The notes under the pieces were generated by a model. The model was not told the origin of the DNA. It searched no databases and worked only from the letters and a program-made list of their open reading frames with translations. This document shows, piece after piece, positions 33,830 to 44,889 of a DNA stretch of 64,000 bases. Numbering within the stretch: the first letter of the stretch is position 1; each line of letters begins with the position of its first letter. Both the position numbers and the translations under genes were made by a program. Origin of the DNA: Apostichopus japonicus (lineage: Eukaryota > Echinodermata > Holothuroidea > Aspidochirotida > Stichopodidae); contig NC_092573.1 of NCBI RefSeq assembly GCF_037975245.1, forward strand, positions 8,772,501 to 8,836,500, given 5' to 3'.

Positions 33830-34617
33830 GTCTACTTGGATTATTTTTTCCCTGATTTTTTTCTGCAGACGCCCATGCATTTCCCCAAAGTAAATTCTAA
33901 GCCATGAGATCTAAAACTAAAAGGAGGTTTGGGAGCATCATTGGGTCTGGTAAATGTTGTTTCCGGCGATCTGGGAGGAATATTTGCCAAAAATTTCTTG
34001 TACGCTTTGCGCGAACCTATGGTCGCGCTCCGCTTAGATAGTATCAGAGAACAGACACGCGTCCCAATCATTATCCAAGACTGATCTGCGCCCATGCATC
34101 AAATATGTTAACTGTGTCTGAATTTTCGAAATTTCCCCGACAAACATTCCTGACACATGGAGGCTTTTCTGTATTGGCTGTCCATAGATGAAATTTTGTG
34201 CAACATTATGGTATGTTTTGAAGTGAATTGATTTCCCGAGAAGTGTGAATTTTCAAATTCTGAACGAATAATGGGCTTAAAACCTTGAAAAGTGGGGCTG
34301 ACGGGTATTGTGGGCCACGACGTAGAATCACCTACAAAAGCAATGATCCACAGGAGATGCGATAAGGTCGAACATGATGTGTGACTGGTGACAATCTTCA
34401 AAAAGGTTACGGATGGAGAAGAAAAAAAGGAAAATACTTGGTTACTCAGGCTATAGTGAACATCTAGATGTGCCATTTCCAGTGATCTGGGGGGGGGGGG
34501 GTGTCCAACCCAGAAATTTTCTTGTACGCTGCGCGCCAACCGATGGTGGCGCTCCGCTTATATAGTAATTCGCGCCCCCCCCCCCCCCAGGTTAGAAAAT
34601 CCTGATACGCCCCTGTA
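33830..34617. mobile_element. Truncated hAT-like element
   Basis: Contains CCGATGGTGGCGCTCCGCTTA and its variant at 34015, also present reversed near 41390 within another hAT-type element. The right end, reversed, is CAGGGGCGTATCAGGATTTT after a C-run, a hAT-like terminus. A matching left end was not found. Confidence 0.5.
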
Positions 34618-34619
34618 TA

Positions 34620-34920
34620 TGATACATAAGTACATGACTTGGGTTAAGTTGTAAAGTAGTCTGGAGTGGAATTTGCATCAGAGAAGACTGTTAAACCTTC
34701 AACTTCAACTTTACTGTCCTGTTTCCATTGAGATCTACCACATAAATATGCAAAGTCAAACTTCGAGTTGATCTAACCATAAAAAGGACACACATGCTTC
34801 TGTGAGCAAACAGAAATGAAGTCTCAAAGTAAGACTATATGATACATAAGTACAGAGTTATATTGTTATTACCATGGTAAGAACACCACTTGAGCGGGTG
34901 TAATACTTTTTTTTAACTTA
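34620..34920. repeat. Low-copy repeat, copy 3
   Basis: Matches 16390-16528 plus 17102-17171, without the MITE. TATATGATACATAAGTACA occurs at both 34616 and about 34840. Confidence 0.65.
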
Positions 34921-35079
34921 CTGGAGCATAGTTTGAGTAGTTAGAGTAGCAATGCGACATGCAGCTCGTCTCCTATATACACATGCAGAATACGTCGTAA
35001 TGACATTGCAGTACATTTTACCAATGTCGTCAGTACACACGATACGTAGTATACTATTAAAGGTAATTTCGAAATATCA

Positions 35080-35325
35080 GGCATAGACAAAACCCTAACA
35101 ATGCCAACAACATCAGCATGACTTGGGCATCAGAGGGCAGGAGAAAGAGAGGACGACCAAAAACAACATGGCGCGGGACAGTAGACAAAGAGAGTGAGAG
35201 GGCTGGTTGGCGATCCTGGAATGAGGCCAGAAACGCAGCTGCCGACCGAGATAAATAGAGACGCTCTGTTGAGGCCTTATTTGCCTCTAGGCAAGAAGAA
35301 GACAGATGAGATGTTGAGGCATAGA
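35080..35325 (+). mobile_element. LINE 3'-end fragment (RT C-terminus)
   Basis: In the plus frame: RKRGRPKTTWRGTVDKESE, then GWRSWNEARNAAADRDK, stop, RRSVEALFASRQEEDR. GRPKTTWR...W..A...A.DR..WR.... is typical of the C-terminal end of ORF2 in RTE-like and related LINEs. The rest is missing. Confidence 0.75.
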
Positions 35326-36025
35326 CAACCTCGCAATGAGCAATGAGAGTGGTCATCAATTACAGATACATTACTACCGACCTTACAAACCCCCTACACA
35401 GGACTAATGTCTCTCACGAAACCTCAGTACCTATAAAATATAGCACAAACATGTAAACAAATCGACAATTTGAATATACAACTTGGGTATGATCTCTCGT
35501 TATGGGATTCTTGGAATTCAATTTCTCTTTGGGATTTAATTGGTTGGTTATATCAGGTCTAAGATACTTGGGCCATTGAACCAATCTGCCACCGTTGTAT
35601 GTTCATAACTTCGGAAATAAAACTTGGTTTGCAAAGCCCGTGTACGGTATACAGCATCCACCATGTTGTTAGTTTAGTCTTTAAGTACAGTCCGAGCTAT
35701 TAATGGTATATGTGAGGCCTAACTACAAAACGGGACAATATTTAGAACTCTACCAAGACGGAATTGGGGCGGGTGTGGGGAAGGAGAATCGACGTGGGGT
35801 GGGTTGAATTAACAAGTTAACAAATATCAGCTGAACTACGAACAAATGCGTTGCAGTGATTTATGGGAGTGTGATTTTTTTTATTTGTGTGTTATTGTTA
35901 GCTAGTAGGGTTCAAGCTGATAACTGCAAGGAAAGACATATGCTAATCAAAAGTAAACCCCTAGTTCAGCTATCTGAATGCTAACTTCTTTTATTGATAT
36001 TCAATTTACTTCCTTCACATTCTAG

Positions 36026-36171
36026 GGGATTGTGCCAACATCAGTGAACGTACTGCATTACATGCAAAGCTTTTGAACAGTAGCACGTACAATCTTAATG
36101 TGAGACCTGTAGAAAATTCATCTCTACCGGTTTCTGTTCAGTTCTGTTTTGCACCGGTGAAACATAATTTG
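36026..36171 (+). CDS. Cys-loop ligand-gated channel, exon 2 (N-terminal helix)
   Basis: Acceptor CACATTCTAG, donor GTAAATAC; 146 nt, entering in phase 1 and leaving in phase 0. It encodes GDCANISERTALHAKLLNSS, then YNLNVRPVENSSLPVSVQF. LL-x-x-x-YN-x-x-VRPV-x-N-x-S-x-PV is the canonical beginning of the ligand-binding domain in nicotinic and related subunits. Together with exons 3-5 it forms the extracellular domain of a pentameric plasma-membrane channel opened by a small transmitter. Confidence 0.88.
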
Positions 36172-36846
36172 GTAAATACATTTGAAGCACAATCTTTCCT
36201 TTGTTCTCAACTTAAAGGTTTCTTCTTTGTTCTTTTCATTGTTATGTCTGAATTTTTTCACCATTAAAAAGAAAGACAAATCGTTTTTAAATATTGGTAT
36301 ACGGGAAATGGGATTAACGAACATTTTAGGCGATAATTCATTGCAACACCCCTTACATAGATCTCAATGAAACTTTTAAGTGGCTCCATGTCATGTGTTT
36401 TCGGATATGCAAGCCTCTCGTCTGAGAGCGGTATTGATTTCTCGAAGTAAAATATTAACATTTGCCTGACAGCTAAGTAGCCAAGTAAATATTTTAATTC
36501 GAGTTTGGTAGATCATCTTGGCAAGGCTTTGTCCAAATAAACTTGGTCAAGATTTTTTGGTCCGGTTTTCTCTATAAAAACCCGGGCGTGGATAGACTTT
36601 TTCGGAGGTGGAGGCAATGCCTATCTGGGGTGGCAGGCAGAACCTACTTTCTAGATGAAATAATTTATTGACAATTTTGTGGGGGCTGTACGAATAATTT
36701 GGCGCCTCGGCCGCTAGTACCCTCTCCACGTGGCCATAAACCGCTGAATGAAGCATGGTATAATAAAGTAACCAAGTCATATGGTATGTGGTGATGCAGA
36801 TGTAACACTAACGTGTGTCAAATATGCATTAATTTATTTCTTTCAG

Positions 36847-36891
36847 GTTCAAGGTAATCAGGAATTGCAGTTAAGAGGCAGGATGGCTTTG
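36847..36891 (+). CDS. Cys-loop channel, exon 3 (45 nt)
   Basis: Acceptor TTATTTCTTTCAG, donor GTATGCAG. Encodes VQGNQELQLRGRMAL. A 45-nt exon in phase 0 at this place is the standard length in nicotinic receptor genes, where it carries the NQ-containing loop D strand. Followed by two SINE copies in the intron. Confidence 0.85.
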
Positions 36892-36919
36892 GTATGCAGT
36901 ATATTTCTTTAGTTGGTGG

Positions 36920-36978
36920 GTTTGGTGGAGGCTGGAAGTTTTTTCACTCTTCTGAATTTGCCAACTTACTTCAATTTC

Positions 36979-37021
<43 letters not shown>

Positions 37022-37480
37022 TTTGCCTTTGTCGTTTACCTCCATTTAATTTAATTTCGAGATCCGGCTTTAGGAATCACAAATGATTTCGAGTTGGTTA
37101 GCATCATGTTTATCTCTAGAGCATGGCAAATATGTCACCAAAACAGAACTATAGTAATGTTCGATACAGGTGGCAAACGCCTACAGTGGAATAACGACCT
37201 TCCTTACCAGTCTCGAACCTCTAGACCTACAATTAGCGTCTATAGCTTAGCTGTTTAGGATGTCCGCGTACAAAGCGGGAGGCCCGGGTTCGAATCTCGG
37301 TTGTGGCTGAAGGTTTTTTCACTGTTCTTGATTTTTCAACTCATTTTCAATTACAAATGTTCGTTTACCTCCATTTCATTAATATAAAGTCTGTTCAAAA
37401 ATCTCTTTCGAGATCCGGCTTTAAGAATCGCAAATGATTTCGAGTTGGTTAGCATCATGTTTGATCTCTAGAGTAAGTAT
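36920..37480 (+). mobile_element. tRNA-derived SINE, dimer-like pair of copies
   Basis: The first copy lacks the tRNA head and carries a TA array (36983-37018). It ends near 37228 directly before a second copy, whose tRNA-like head (37230-37305) has A-box ATAGCTTAGCTGTTTAGG and B-box GGTTCGAATCTC. Both share TCATTTGCC/GTTTACCTCCATT and CGAGATCCGGCTTTA. Other copies are at 44890-45115, 51640-52100 (minus) and 54690-54880 (pieces). Confidence 0.7.
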
Positions 37481-37700
37481 ATAGATCGGCGAAACGGGGT
37501 GTACCATTTGGAACAAGAATAAAAGAACATCTACGTATGACTAAACAGACCATAAACACTCACTTACAAACTCTCAATATAAATCCGAGATCTGGCGATA
37601 ACATCAATTGGCAAATCCTACATCACAACTTACCCAATACCAGTGAAAGAAAAATAGTCGATGTATATACATCGATAAAGCCTTAACCGGCGAAATATTG
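37477..37700 (+). mobile_element. Penelope-like element fragment (GIY-YIG C-terminus)
   Basis: The frame reads VPFGTRIKEHLRMTKQTINT, then INWQILHHN and ERKIVDVYTSIKP before a stop. FGTR-x-KEH...HL...ER-K--A--I is typical of the C-terminal part of GIY-YIG nuclease domains in Penelope-like retroelements. The RT is absent. Confidence 0.55.
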
Positions 37701-37795
37701 GAACATACAGCTTTGTATAATTTCTTACTGTGCTTGTTGAAGTCTCATACTCTACAATTCATCATATACACCAAGCATGTCAACATCCGCTCTTT

Positions 37796-37797
<2 letters not shown>

Positions 37798-37837
<40 letters not shown>
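37798..37837. repeat. TA microsatellite in intron 3
   Basis: Perfect (TA)n followed by TTTATTTATTTATC. Confidence 0.95.
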
Positions 37838-37840
<3 letters not shown>

Positions 37841-37962
37841 TTATTTATCTGGCAATTTTATCTTGCAAATGGGGTTGAATCGAAACACTTACATAGTATC
37901 TTAATTGTCGCCAAACAAACATTTCAGCCTTATGGGACTAAGAAATTATGTTTTGCTCTCAG

Positions 37963-38072
37963 ATTTGGGATGACCATCGCCTTGCGTGGAATCCTGATGA
38001 TTACGGAGGTCTTCGTAAATTAGATCTACCAGTAAATAAAATATGGCAACCGGAAGTGGTCTTGTATGAAAG
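37963..38072 (+). CDS. Cys-loop channel, exon 4 (110 nt)
   Basis: Acceptor TTTTGCTCTCAG, donor GTACTTAAG. Encodes IWDDHRLAWNPDDYGGLRKL, then DLPVNKIWQPEVVLYER. W-x-D-x-x-L-x-WNP-x-DYGGL and IW-x-P-x-x-VLY form the clearest signature of the nicotinic-type ligand-binding domain. The length, 110 nt, is the standard size of this exon in nicotinic receptor genes, and the phases (0 in, 2 out) join exon 5 exactly. Confidence 0.92.
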
Positions 38073-38640
38073 GTACTTAAGAAAAAAAGCTCATTTATTA
38101 AAGAAGTGACTTACGTAAACATACGGCACCACTAGCTGTCTAGGGAAGTGCACACCTTCCTGATCATTCGTGTAACATGTGGACTGCCGTGGTATTTAAG
38201 TTTTGTCCATCCGTTAAAGGGAGTTAAATTCTGATGCTGCGCCTTTAGCCCTTGGTTTACTTCAGAATTTTGTTTAAACTTCTACCTCCTTGTGGTGAAA
38301 CTAGATCTGTTTGTTCAATAAATAATATTCAATACTATTCCAAACTGTCCAGTCACGTTTTCATAAAGGTTTTAAGAAACTAGTAAGTCTTCAACTGAGT
38401 CTTAAAAATAGTTCTTGCTGGTTTGCCTGTGTACATTAGTTCTTATATGAAGATTTTCGCATTCCTCCATAGATAATTTCAAGCCGAGCGTGACGCTTTA
38501 AAAGTGATGCTTACAAAGGCAAAATGAAACGTTTGCCAAGTTCGGTACAGAATTATTTTTATTGGGTAATATGTAACCTGTTTTCCATGGTTTTAATTTC
38601 CCGAAATGTTAAATGGGTCATATATTTTGTTTCATACTAG

Positions 38641-38824
38641 GACCCTCACTGACCTCAACATCCAAATAGAGACCGAATTTGCGAAAGTTGTTTCAAACGG
38701 AACAGTTCACTGGCATACCATGGCAACAACGAGATCATTCTGCTTCATGGATATTAGGAAGTTTCCATTCGATAAGCAGAACTGTGAAATTACGTTCACA
38801 ACTTGGATACACCAGGAAAACGAG
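38641..38824 (+). CDS. Cys-loop channel, exon 5 (carries the Cys loop)
   Basis: Acceptor TTTCATACTAG, donor GTAATG; 184 nt. Encodes TLTDLNIQIETEFAKVVSNG, TVHWHTMATTRS, then the Cys loop CFMDIRKFPFDKQNC and EITFTTWIHQENE. The loop has exactly 13 residues between cysteines and the conserved FPFD, as in all animal members. VHW is followed by HTMAT instead of the usual PPAI of nicotinic subunits, so this is a divergent subunit. No later exon follows within the next 17 kb. Confidence 0.92.
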
Positions 38825-39025
38825 GTAATGAATACTTTGCAGCAAAATACATCGAACAATGTTTAAGTGTATAATGTAGGACTACTTGATTAAAGAGGGG
38901 ATCATAATGGTGGGTTTTCAGGTCTTAGAATGTTTATCTATACATAACTACAACACCACCCATTCCCTACTTCGCGTAAATGCAGCTGCAAATATGGCGG
39001 CCCATCAGTCTCAAATCATGGCAGA

Positions 39026-39532
39026 TCGACTTTTACCGATTTAAATCGACATATACCAGTTTCCTTCGACTTATACCAATTTCCAGCAGCCGAAATTGAC
39101 TTCTCTCGATTTAAATCGACATATACCAGTTTAATTCGACATATCATCGATTTAAAACGACATATACCAATTTAAATCGATGATAAGTAATATAAATCGG
39201 TATATGTCAGTTTAAATCGATGATATGTCGAATGAAACTGGTATATGTCGATTTAAATCGATGATATGTAGAATTAAACTGGTAAATGTCAATTTAAATC
39301 GACATATACCAGTTAAATTCGACTTATACTAGTTTAAATCGACATATACCAATTTAAATCGATGATATGTAAAATAAATCGATGATATGTCCATTTAAAT
39401 CGACATCTACCAGTTTAAATCGATGATATGTCGAATTTAATCGGTAGAAGTCAATTTCCGTGGACTTATACCAGTTTCTAACATCTCAAATTGACATATA
39501 CCTATTTTAATCGACATATCATCGATTTAGCT
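39026..39532. repeat. Palindromic satellite of 20-25 bp units
   Basis: Units such as TTTAAATCGACATATACCAG and CGATGATATGTCGAATTTAA alternate in both orientations for about 500 bp. Many joints are self-complementary (ATCGATTTAAATCGAT type). It abuts the last codons of the Penelope-like element. Confidence 0.9.
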
Positions 39533-40147
39533 CATTAACATATTCCAAATCCCGATTTCGGTGATGATTGGCATGTGGAGATACATCACGTGTAGTCAGG
39601 TCAGGACGGCTACTGCCTAAGGATGCAATCCCCTGTAGGGACATGTCGTTAATGGTACTGTTGGGAAGGTTAACGTGTTCTCCAAATGAGGTCTCAGTCT
39701 TCATGGTGTTGACTGTGAATCTGTGACCATAGAGTCGCTTCTTGAGGGTGGTTTAGGTTTCGCCAACATACTGGATGCCGCATGCTCTACAAGAATTCAG
39801 ATATATGACATTACTGGATGTTCAAGTGATGTGACCCTTAGTCTTGTGTGTGAGTTGCATGCTGTGGCTGGTGGTGGAATTGGATTCAACAATTTGGTGG
39901 CTGCAGATGATGCATCTCGAAGTACGATCATATTTGAAAGTACCATGGTGAATGGGGTTAGGGTTAGAAGTTAGAGGTGGAACAACATCACGCACAAGAA
40001 GGTCTCGTAGGTTGCGGGGTCGTCTGTAGGCGATGATGGGTTTTTCAGCGACGGCTCGTTGGAGTCTATCTGAAGTGAAGAGAATGTTTTGGTTGTTAGA
40101 GGTGATTTGCTGAAGAGGAGGAAGATTTGGGTGAAAAGTAACAACCA
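39519..40147 (-). mobile_element. Penelope-like element, GIY-YIG part
   Basis: On the minus strand: VVTFHPNLPPLQQI, LFTSDRLQRAVAEKP, YRRPRNLRDLLVRD, a Cys-rich segment (RCIICSH), then NVIYLNSCRACGIQYVGET, the GIY-YIG core, KKRLYGHR, and a C-terminal tail ending YVNELNR. This is the C-terminus of a Penelope-like retroelement protein, whose GIY-YIG nuclease cuts target DNA. A stop follows the GET motif and frames shift, so it is dead. The upstream part continues at 41198-41289 and 42826-43200. Confidence 0.85.
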
Positions 40148-40155
40148 GGGGGAGC

Positions 40156-41190
40156 CATTGGCGGATCCAAGGGGGGAGGGCCAAGGGGGCCTGGCCCCCC
40201 CAAAGGTGAGCCAAAAAGTGTTTCCGAACATCCGCTAAATCATATGATTGGAAATTAAAAAAATCGAGAGGAATAGCACTGGTAGACTAGTCTAAATCTT
40301 TTCGTTTTCTGGTTTAAAATTAAATGCAGAGCTCCCAACTGACCCGCAATTCGCGGGAATTAGAAGCGCATTCTAACACCCAAACCCGCTGACCCGCACA
40401 AGCGTCCGAAAAAACCGCATTGTAATTGTCAAGTATACATAAAAATTGCATCAATTTTTGACTTAGCAACCATCATTTCTTTAGCATTTAGCATAATAGA
40501 GTATAAAACCTCCTTTACAGCATCATTTGAAACTCAAATTAGCCTATATTTCTTTTCATTGGGGCGAGCAGCGAACATTTTCATGCCAAGGGAAAGAATG
40601 AATTATCACCTACTATTCAATTTATTGATGTTACACACAAAAAAATGCATATTTCTCAGAAAATTTTGGGTGACAAAAGCCTTTCTAAGTGCCACCATTT
40701 TACATGTAGGCATCACCAGGATTCCAAAAAAATTCAAAAGGGGGAGGGGACACCCCCCCCCTTATACCCCTCCCCCAGGACGGCGATTCGTGGCATGGAC
40801 CAGCATTTGCCTTCTCAAGAGTTGGGAGCTATGTAAATGTATGAGGATTTACAGTTTAACACCATTTTGCAGTTACAGGCTGGTTGTAAGAAATTTGTAA
40901 CCTATGAGAAATAAAATTTCTTGAGAAAGATGATCCCAACTTTGTTTTATAAATATTTTAGAAAATTACACCTGGGAAACATTTTTTTTAGAAGTAAATT
41001 AACATCACCATTGTACACTTTTGTCGCACCAAATTGCATCTGAGGGCATTCAGCAATAGAAAATTTTCCAAAGGGGAGGGGGCACCGCCTACCCTAAGGG
41101 GAGGGGGCTCCCCTCCCCTTAAACCCCTCCCCCATATCACTCTAATGCCACTTTGGCCCCTCCCAAACAAAGACCCTGGATCCGCCAGTG
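40156..41190. mobile_element. Non-autonomous hAT element 1 inside the Penelope element
   Basis: Ends CATTGGCGGATCCA and, reversed, CACTGGCGGATCCAG. It is flanked by GGGGAGC, seven bases exact, with an eighth G possibly shared with the terminus. The interior has tracts of CCCCTCCCC and GGGAGGGG and a CACCAAATTGCATCT word shared with the element at 60112. Removing it reconnects the Penelope reading frame across KLPLVVT. Confidence 0.85.
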
Positions 41191-41197
41191 GGGGAGC

Positions 41198-41289
41198 TTG
41201 TTGTCGCAATCTCGCCCGTTTTTGTTCTTCACTACCAAAGTAGATGACCTGGAAAGGGAGCGGACTCTCTGATTAGCTTCACGCACCCT
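41198..41289 (-). mobile_element. Penelope-like element, short middle part
   Basis: Minus-strand frame reads REANQRVRSLSRSST and KNGRDCDNKLP, joining the flanking Penelope parts. Bounded on both sides by hAT insertions. Confidence 0.75.
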
Positions 41290-41297
41290 TCTGTCAC

Positions 41298-42817
41298 CAG
41301 TGACGTAGCCAGGAATTTGAAAGGGGGGGAGCACTTTTTGCGATTGATATCGATTTTCAAAAATTTAGGCACGACTATCTGAACGGAGCGCCACCATCGG
41401 TTGGCGCGGAGCGTACAAGAAAATTTTTGGTTTTACAAACCCCCCAGATGGCCGGAAACGGCCCTTCCCGAGTGTTCATGCTGGTTCCATGGCCTCTTGC
41501 TAACTTGAGACACCTCATTCAATATCACTTTTCAACCAAAAAACAAACGAGTTAAGATAGTACATAATTCAATAATACATAATGTATTTAAAATTAGCAA
41601 GGTACATGTAGAGTAGTCTTACTTTTCAACTGCTGATACTTGTAGTTACATATATAGATAGGCCAGAAATGTCTTAGATACAACTATAGCCAGTAATTGT
41701 CTTTGATACAACTGTAAATGTTTAAGTTAGCCTAATTAGAGAAGGCGAGAGCTATCCGACGATTGCCATCTGATTCAAACTGTTTTCTCAACTGAAATAT
41801 TATCTGCGTAAACAGGTTCTTAACTAGATGTTACAACACTGACAAGATCGGATCATATAGTCTTTTTCGGCGGGTAGAGTGTTGAATGAAACGGCACGCG
41901 ATAGAAATGACAGCCTAAATTAGAAGACTAGGTCACCTAATTAAGCCATATTCTTGCTACGTTCATTTCAATAGTTATTCCTGTCTAGACTCTTAAACTC
42001 GTCCAGCAAGCTTATGGATTTGAAATATGGGTGTTTTTAAAAAAAGATAACTTGGCCAAAAAAGTTGTAGGCCCGGGCCCACAGTGCTACATACTGGCTA
42101 CGCCCCTGATCATATGATATCATATTATCAGCAGATTTTGTTCCTGTTTGAATTCTTTTACATGTTCTTTTACATAATATATAAAAAAGACAAACATAGT
42201 GCTCTTTTACAATTTTTCAAGTAGGATGATTCTTGTTTATTGTCCAATGTCTGGACTTTAATACATTTGACCAACTTAACTGATGGACAATATAAACTTT
42301 CATATTTTGGAATATAGACAGATATGCAGTGGCCTAAAAACAAATATCGTTATCGCAGTGTATTAGCAGTGTAATAATTATTTATAGGAAGTGCGTATCA
42401 CGTACGATTGCTAGCTTAGCTTCATAACATGCTGTTCGTGCAACAATTTAGGACGAATCATAGAAAGGATGAGAACGAACGTTGTCGACGTTGTTGTGCA
42501 TACGATTCGTGACATTCCATAGAGTGCGGTTAGGTAGGCAATATGTATTTTATTATGCAGTGGCCAACTGTAGGCTTGTAATAGGCTATAGGCTAAATTT
42601 AGCTAATTGCATCTGCCAAACTAAGTAAGTAGTTGAACCAGTAGGCGTGAATGTTACTACGATTATAATTGAGTTAACGGAGCTGACGAGTATTCAAGAT
42701 CAAAAGAGCATTGACAAAATACCATGCTAAAAAACCAACAGTTTTTAAACATTTTTTTCGACACTGAAAGGGGGGGGAGCGGTCGCTCCCCCTGCTCCCC
42801 CCCTGGCTACGTCCCTG
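41298..42817. mobile_element. Non-autonomous hAT element 2 inside the Penelope element
   Basis: Ends CAGTGACGTAGCCAGG and, reversed, CAGGGACGTAGCCAGG (15 of 16 match). Flanked by a perfect 8-bp duplication TCTGTCAC at 41290-41297 and 42818-42825. About 1.5 kb with no transposase. CGTAGCCAGG termini with 8-bp duplications are typical of hAT elements. Confidence 0.9.
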
Positions 42818-42825
42818 TCTGTCAC

Positions 42826-43200
42826 TACGACCCCTGACAGTAAGGTGTTTTACAAAGCATCTGTATGGCGAATGAAAGAGGAATTGTTAGAGCAAATGCG
42901 ACGAAGACGAAGTGCTTGACTGTAGGCAATTCAGAATTGCAGTGACGGGGAAGGCAGCTTGAAGAATGGAGATACTTGTGTGTGTCTGTTTGCTTGGTGT
43001 ATAGGTCTGTAAAGAGAGAACCGTCTTCCTTGAGATCAGTCACATCAAGAAAGATAACCTGGTTGCGAGAGTAATCAGAGGTGAATTTAATGGTGCTGTG
43101 TAAAGAGTTGATGTTATTGATGAAGGTAAGCAGGCTTTCCTCATCACTGTTCCAAACGAAAAAGATGTCACATTCTGTGACTAGTAGTAAAATGGGAGTA
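42826..43200 (-). mobile_element. Penelope-like element, end of RT domain
   Basis: The minus strand reads CDIFFVWNSDEESLLTF, then NNINSLHSTIKFTSDYS, VIFLDVTDL, LYTKQTDTHKYLHSSSCLPR and a Tyr-Ser-Gln-Ala-Leu-Arg block in a shifted frame. This is the segment just after the catalytic YxDD of Penelope RTs (the IWNG-DEE-L block to the PYSQ-LR block). The catalytic core lies upstream and is missing. Confidence 0.85.
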
Positions 43201-44400
43201 GATCTAAGTCAAAGATGCTGTATGAACGGCTAGCCTTTGTAAGTTGTATCATCCAACTGTTACGTTAAAATCAAAATAAAATTTTGTTATTTTGATTTTA
43301 GCTGCTCGGCTACTCTGATTTTGATTTCAATTTCTCTGTTACTGTATCCCTCTGGGTGACCCTCCTTATCTACTCTGTATTGTACTTGTATTTGTATTAT
43401 TGTGTTTCAGTTTTTCATTTCATTTTTATCATTTACTCATCCCGCTGCTTTCACCATATCTGACCATTTTCTTTTGTTTCAGAAGCTCAGAAAATTGATG
43501 CAGAAATCCCAGCGCTATTCTTTCTATCTTTGCAACTACAGGTTCTACTCTCAGTTTACAGAATGCTACAATTTCCTTGAACTATAAATAACAAACTTCT
43601 GCAAGCTTTGCTACGAAGTTAAGTAGCAAGATCATCGACATTCGAGTAAATTTAAATCATATTATAGTCTTAATAACGGTGGTTTTGTTGATGTTCTACC
43701 GACCAGTTTCGATTCGGGAGCGTCCAACCGTTCTGCTCGGTGATGTTCATCGGCAGCTACGCGTCTCGGCTATCAGGATTGTTTTACAATTCTTCTGCAA
43801 GGGGCTCAAATTAAAGGGCAAAACACCAATATCTTCATCACCTCCGAAAACTATTTCCTCTTCCTCTTCAAGAAAATAATTTTCGTCAAAGCTTTCGAAT
43901 GTTCTGAGAGATGATGGCCATTTCCTCGGAATCGGAAGATTCAGGAGGAGACTCTTTCAGTTGATGAAGAGGGTGTGTTATAGTTACTCTCTCTGCGAAA
44001 CAGCAGAGAGAGGCTGTGGATGCAACGCCTACGCACCATTCAACTTCATGGGCTCAGCATTCAGGACGGAAATGACTAACTTTTCTTCTGTCCCCCTCTT
44101 TCTCCCCTTGTTCCCCTCATCACTCCTCTTCTCATAGCTCTCTTCCACCCTTTATTCTCCACACCTTTCTGTCTTTGTCCTTCTCCAGTTTATTCCCTAC
44201 CCCCTTCCCTTAATTCTCTCTTTGTCTCTCCACTGTTTATCTCCTACCTCACCCAATTCCCCCGTTGGTTTCTTTCTTTCTTCTCTCCATCCCTTGTCTA
44301 ATAATCCCCTTACATCTATCTCTTTGTGTTCACCATGCTCATTTATCTGTCTGTATTCTGTGCGTGTTGTTGTCCTTTCTTTTAATGTAACTTGTTATAG
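43201..44400. other. Gene-less stretch with pyrimidine-rich tract
   Basis: 44080-44300 is C/T-rich. A TTTTGATTTTAG inverted repeat lies near 43267-43305. No coding exon recognised. Confidence 0.4.
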
Positions 44401-44403
44401 CCT

Positions 44404-44460
44404 TTGAAGAAGATCCTGCTAGAATTCCTGCTTGGATCCTGACAGGATCGAAACGTCAGG
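44404..44460 (+). ncRNA. Decayed hammerhead-like motif of a retroelement
   Basis: TTGAAGA, then a 7-bp stem GATCCTG (44412-44418) with CAGGATC (44443-44449), then GAAAC and GTC. The hammerhead core is CUGANGA-stem-GAAA; here the first base is T instead of C. Hammerhead ribozymes of this kind are known in the terminal repeats of Penelope-like elements, and this lies upstream of the minus-strand Penelope fragment, though on the other strand. Confidence 0.35.
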
Positions 44461-44889
44461 CCAACTTACTTTTACACACGTTAAAATTATAACATAACGC
44501 CAGTTTTACCACAAAAGAAACATTGCAAATCTAGTGTTGATTGTTTTAAATCGAACTGGCATAAAGTTTTGTGCAAAATACCGTGTAACCAATAAAAAAA
44601 ATCGTATTTTGCAAGGAGGCCTAAGCTGTTGATCAAGTAATTTGGCAATAGTATAGGCCCACAGGCACTTGTAACGTTTTCAGTGTAGTGTTTTAACCCA
44701 ATTGTGTCCAAATTCTTCGATTGCTGTCATCTTTTGGAAAAGCGTGCAGGTGAAATCCGTCTTTACTTGCGTTGGAGCAACCTGCAACCACACATCGGCT
44801 CGGCGTAATTAACAGTTACGAGATAAATTTACGTTAAAACAAAACTCCAATCACCAAATCTCCATAACTGCAGAGCACTGCAACAGTGT

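Noticed and set aside
35057-35359. 100-residue minus-strand frame
   Set aside because: It lies opposite a clear plus-strand LINE ORF2 C-terminus and is its shadow.
39026-39532. CRISPR-like array
   Set aside because: The repeats occur in both orientations, without constant spacers, in animal nuclear DNA; it is a satellite.
40559-40900. 113-residue frame
   Set aside because: Lies inside a non-autonomous hAT element and reads through its C-rich tracts; no similarity seen.
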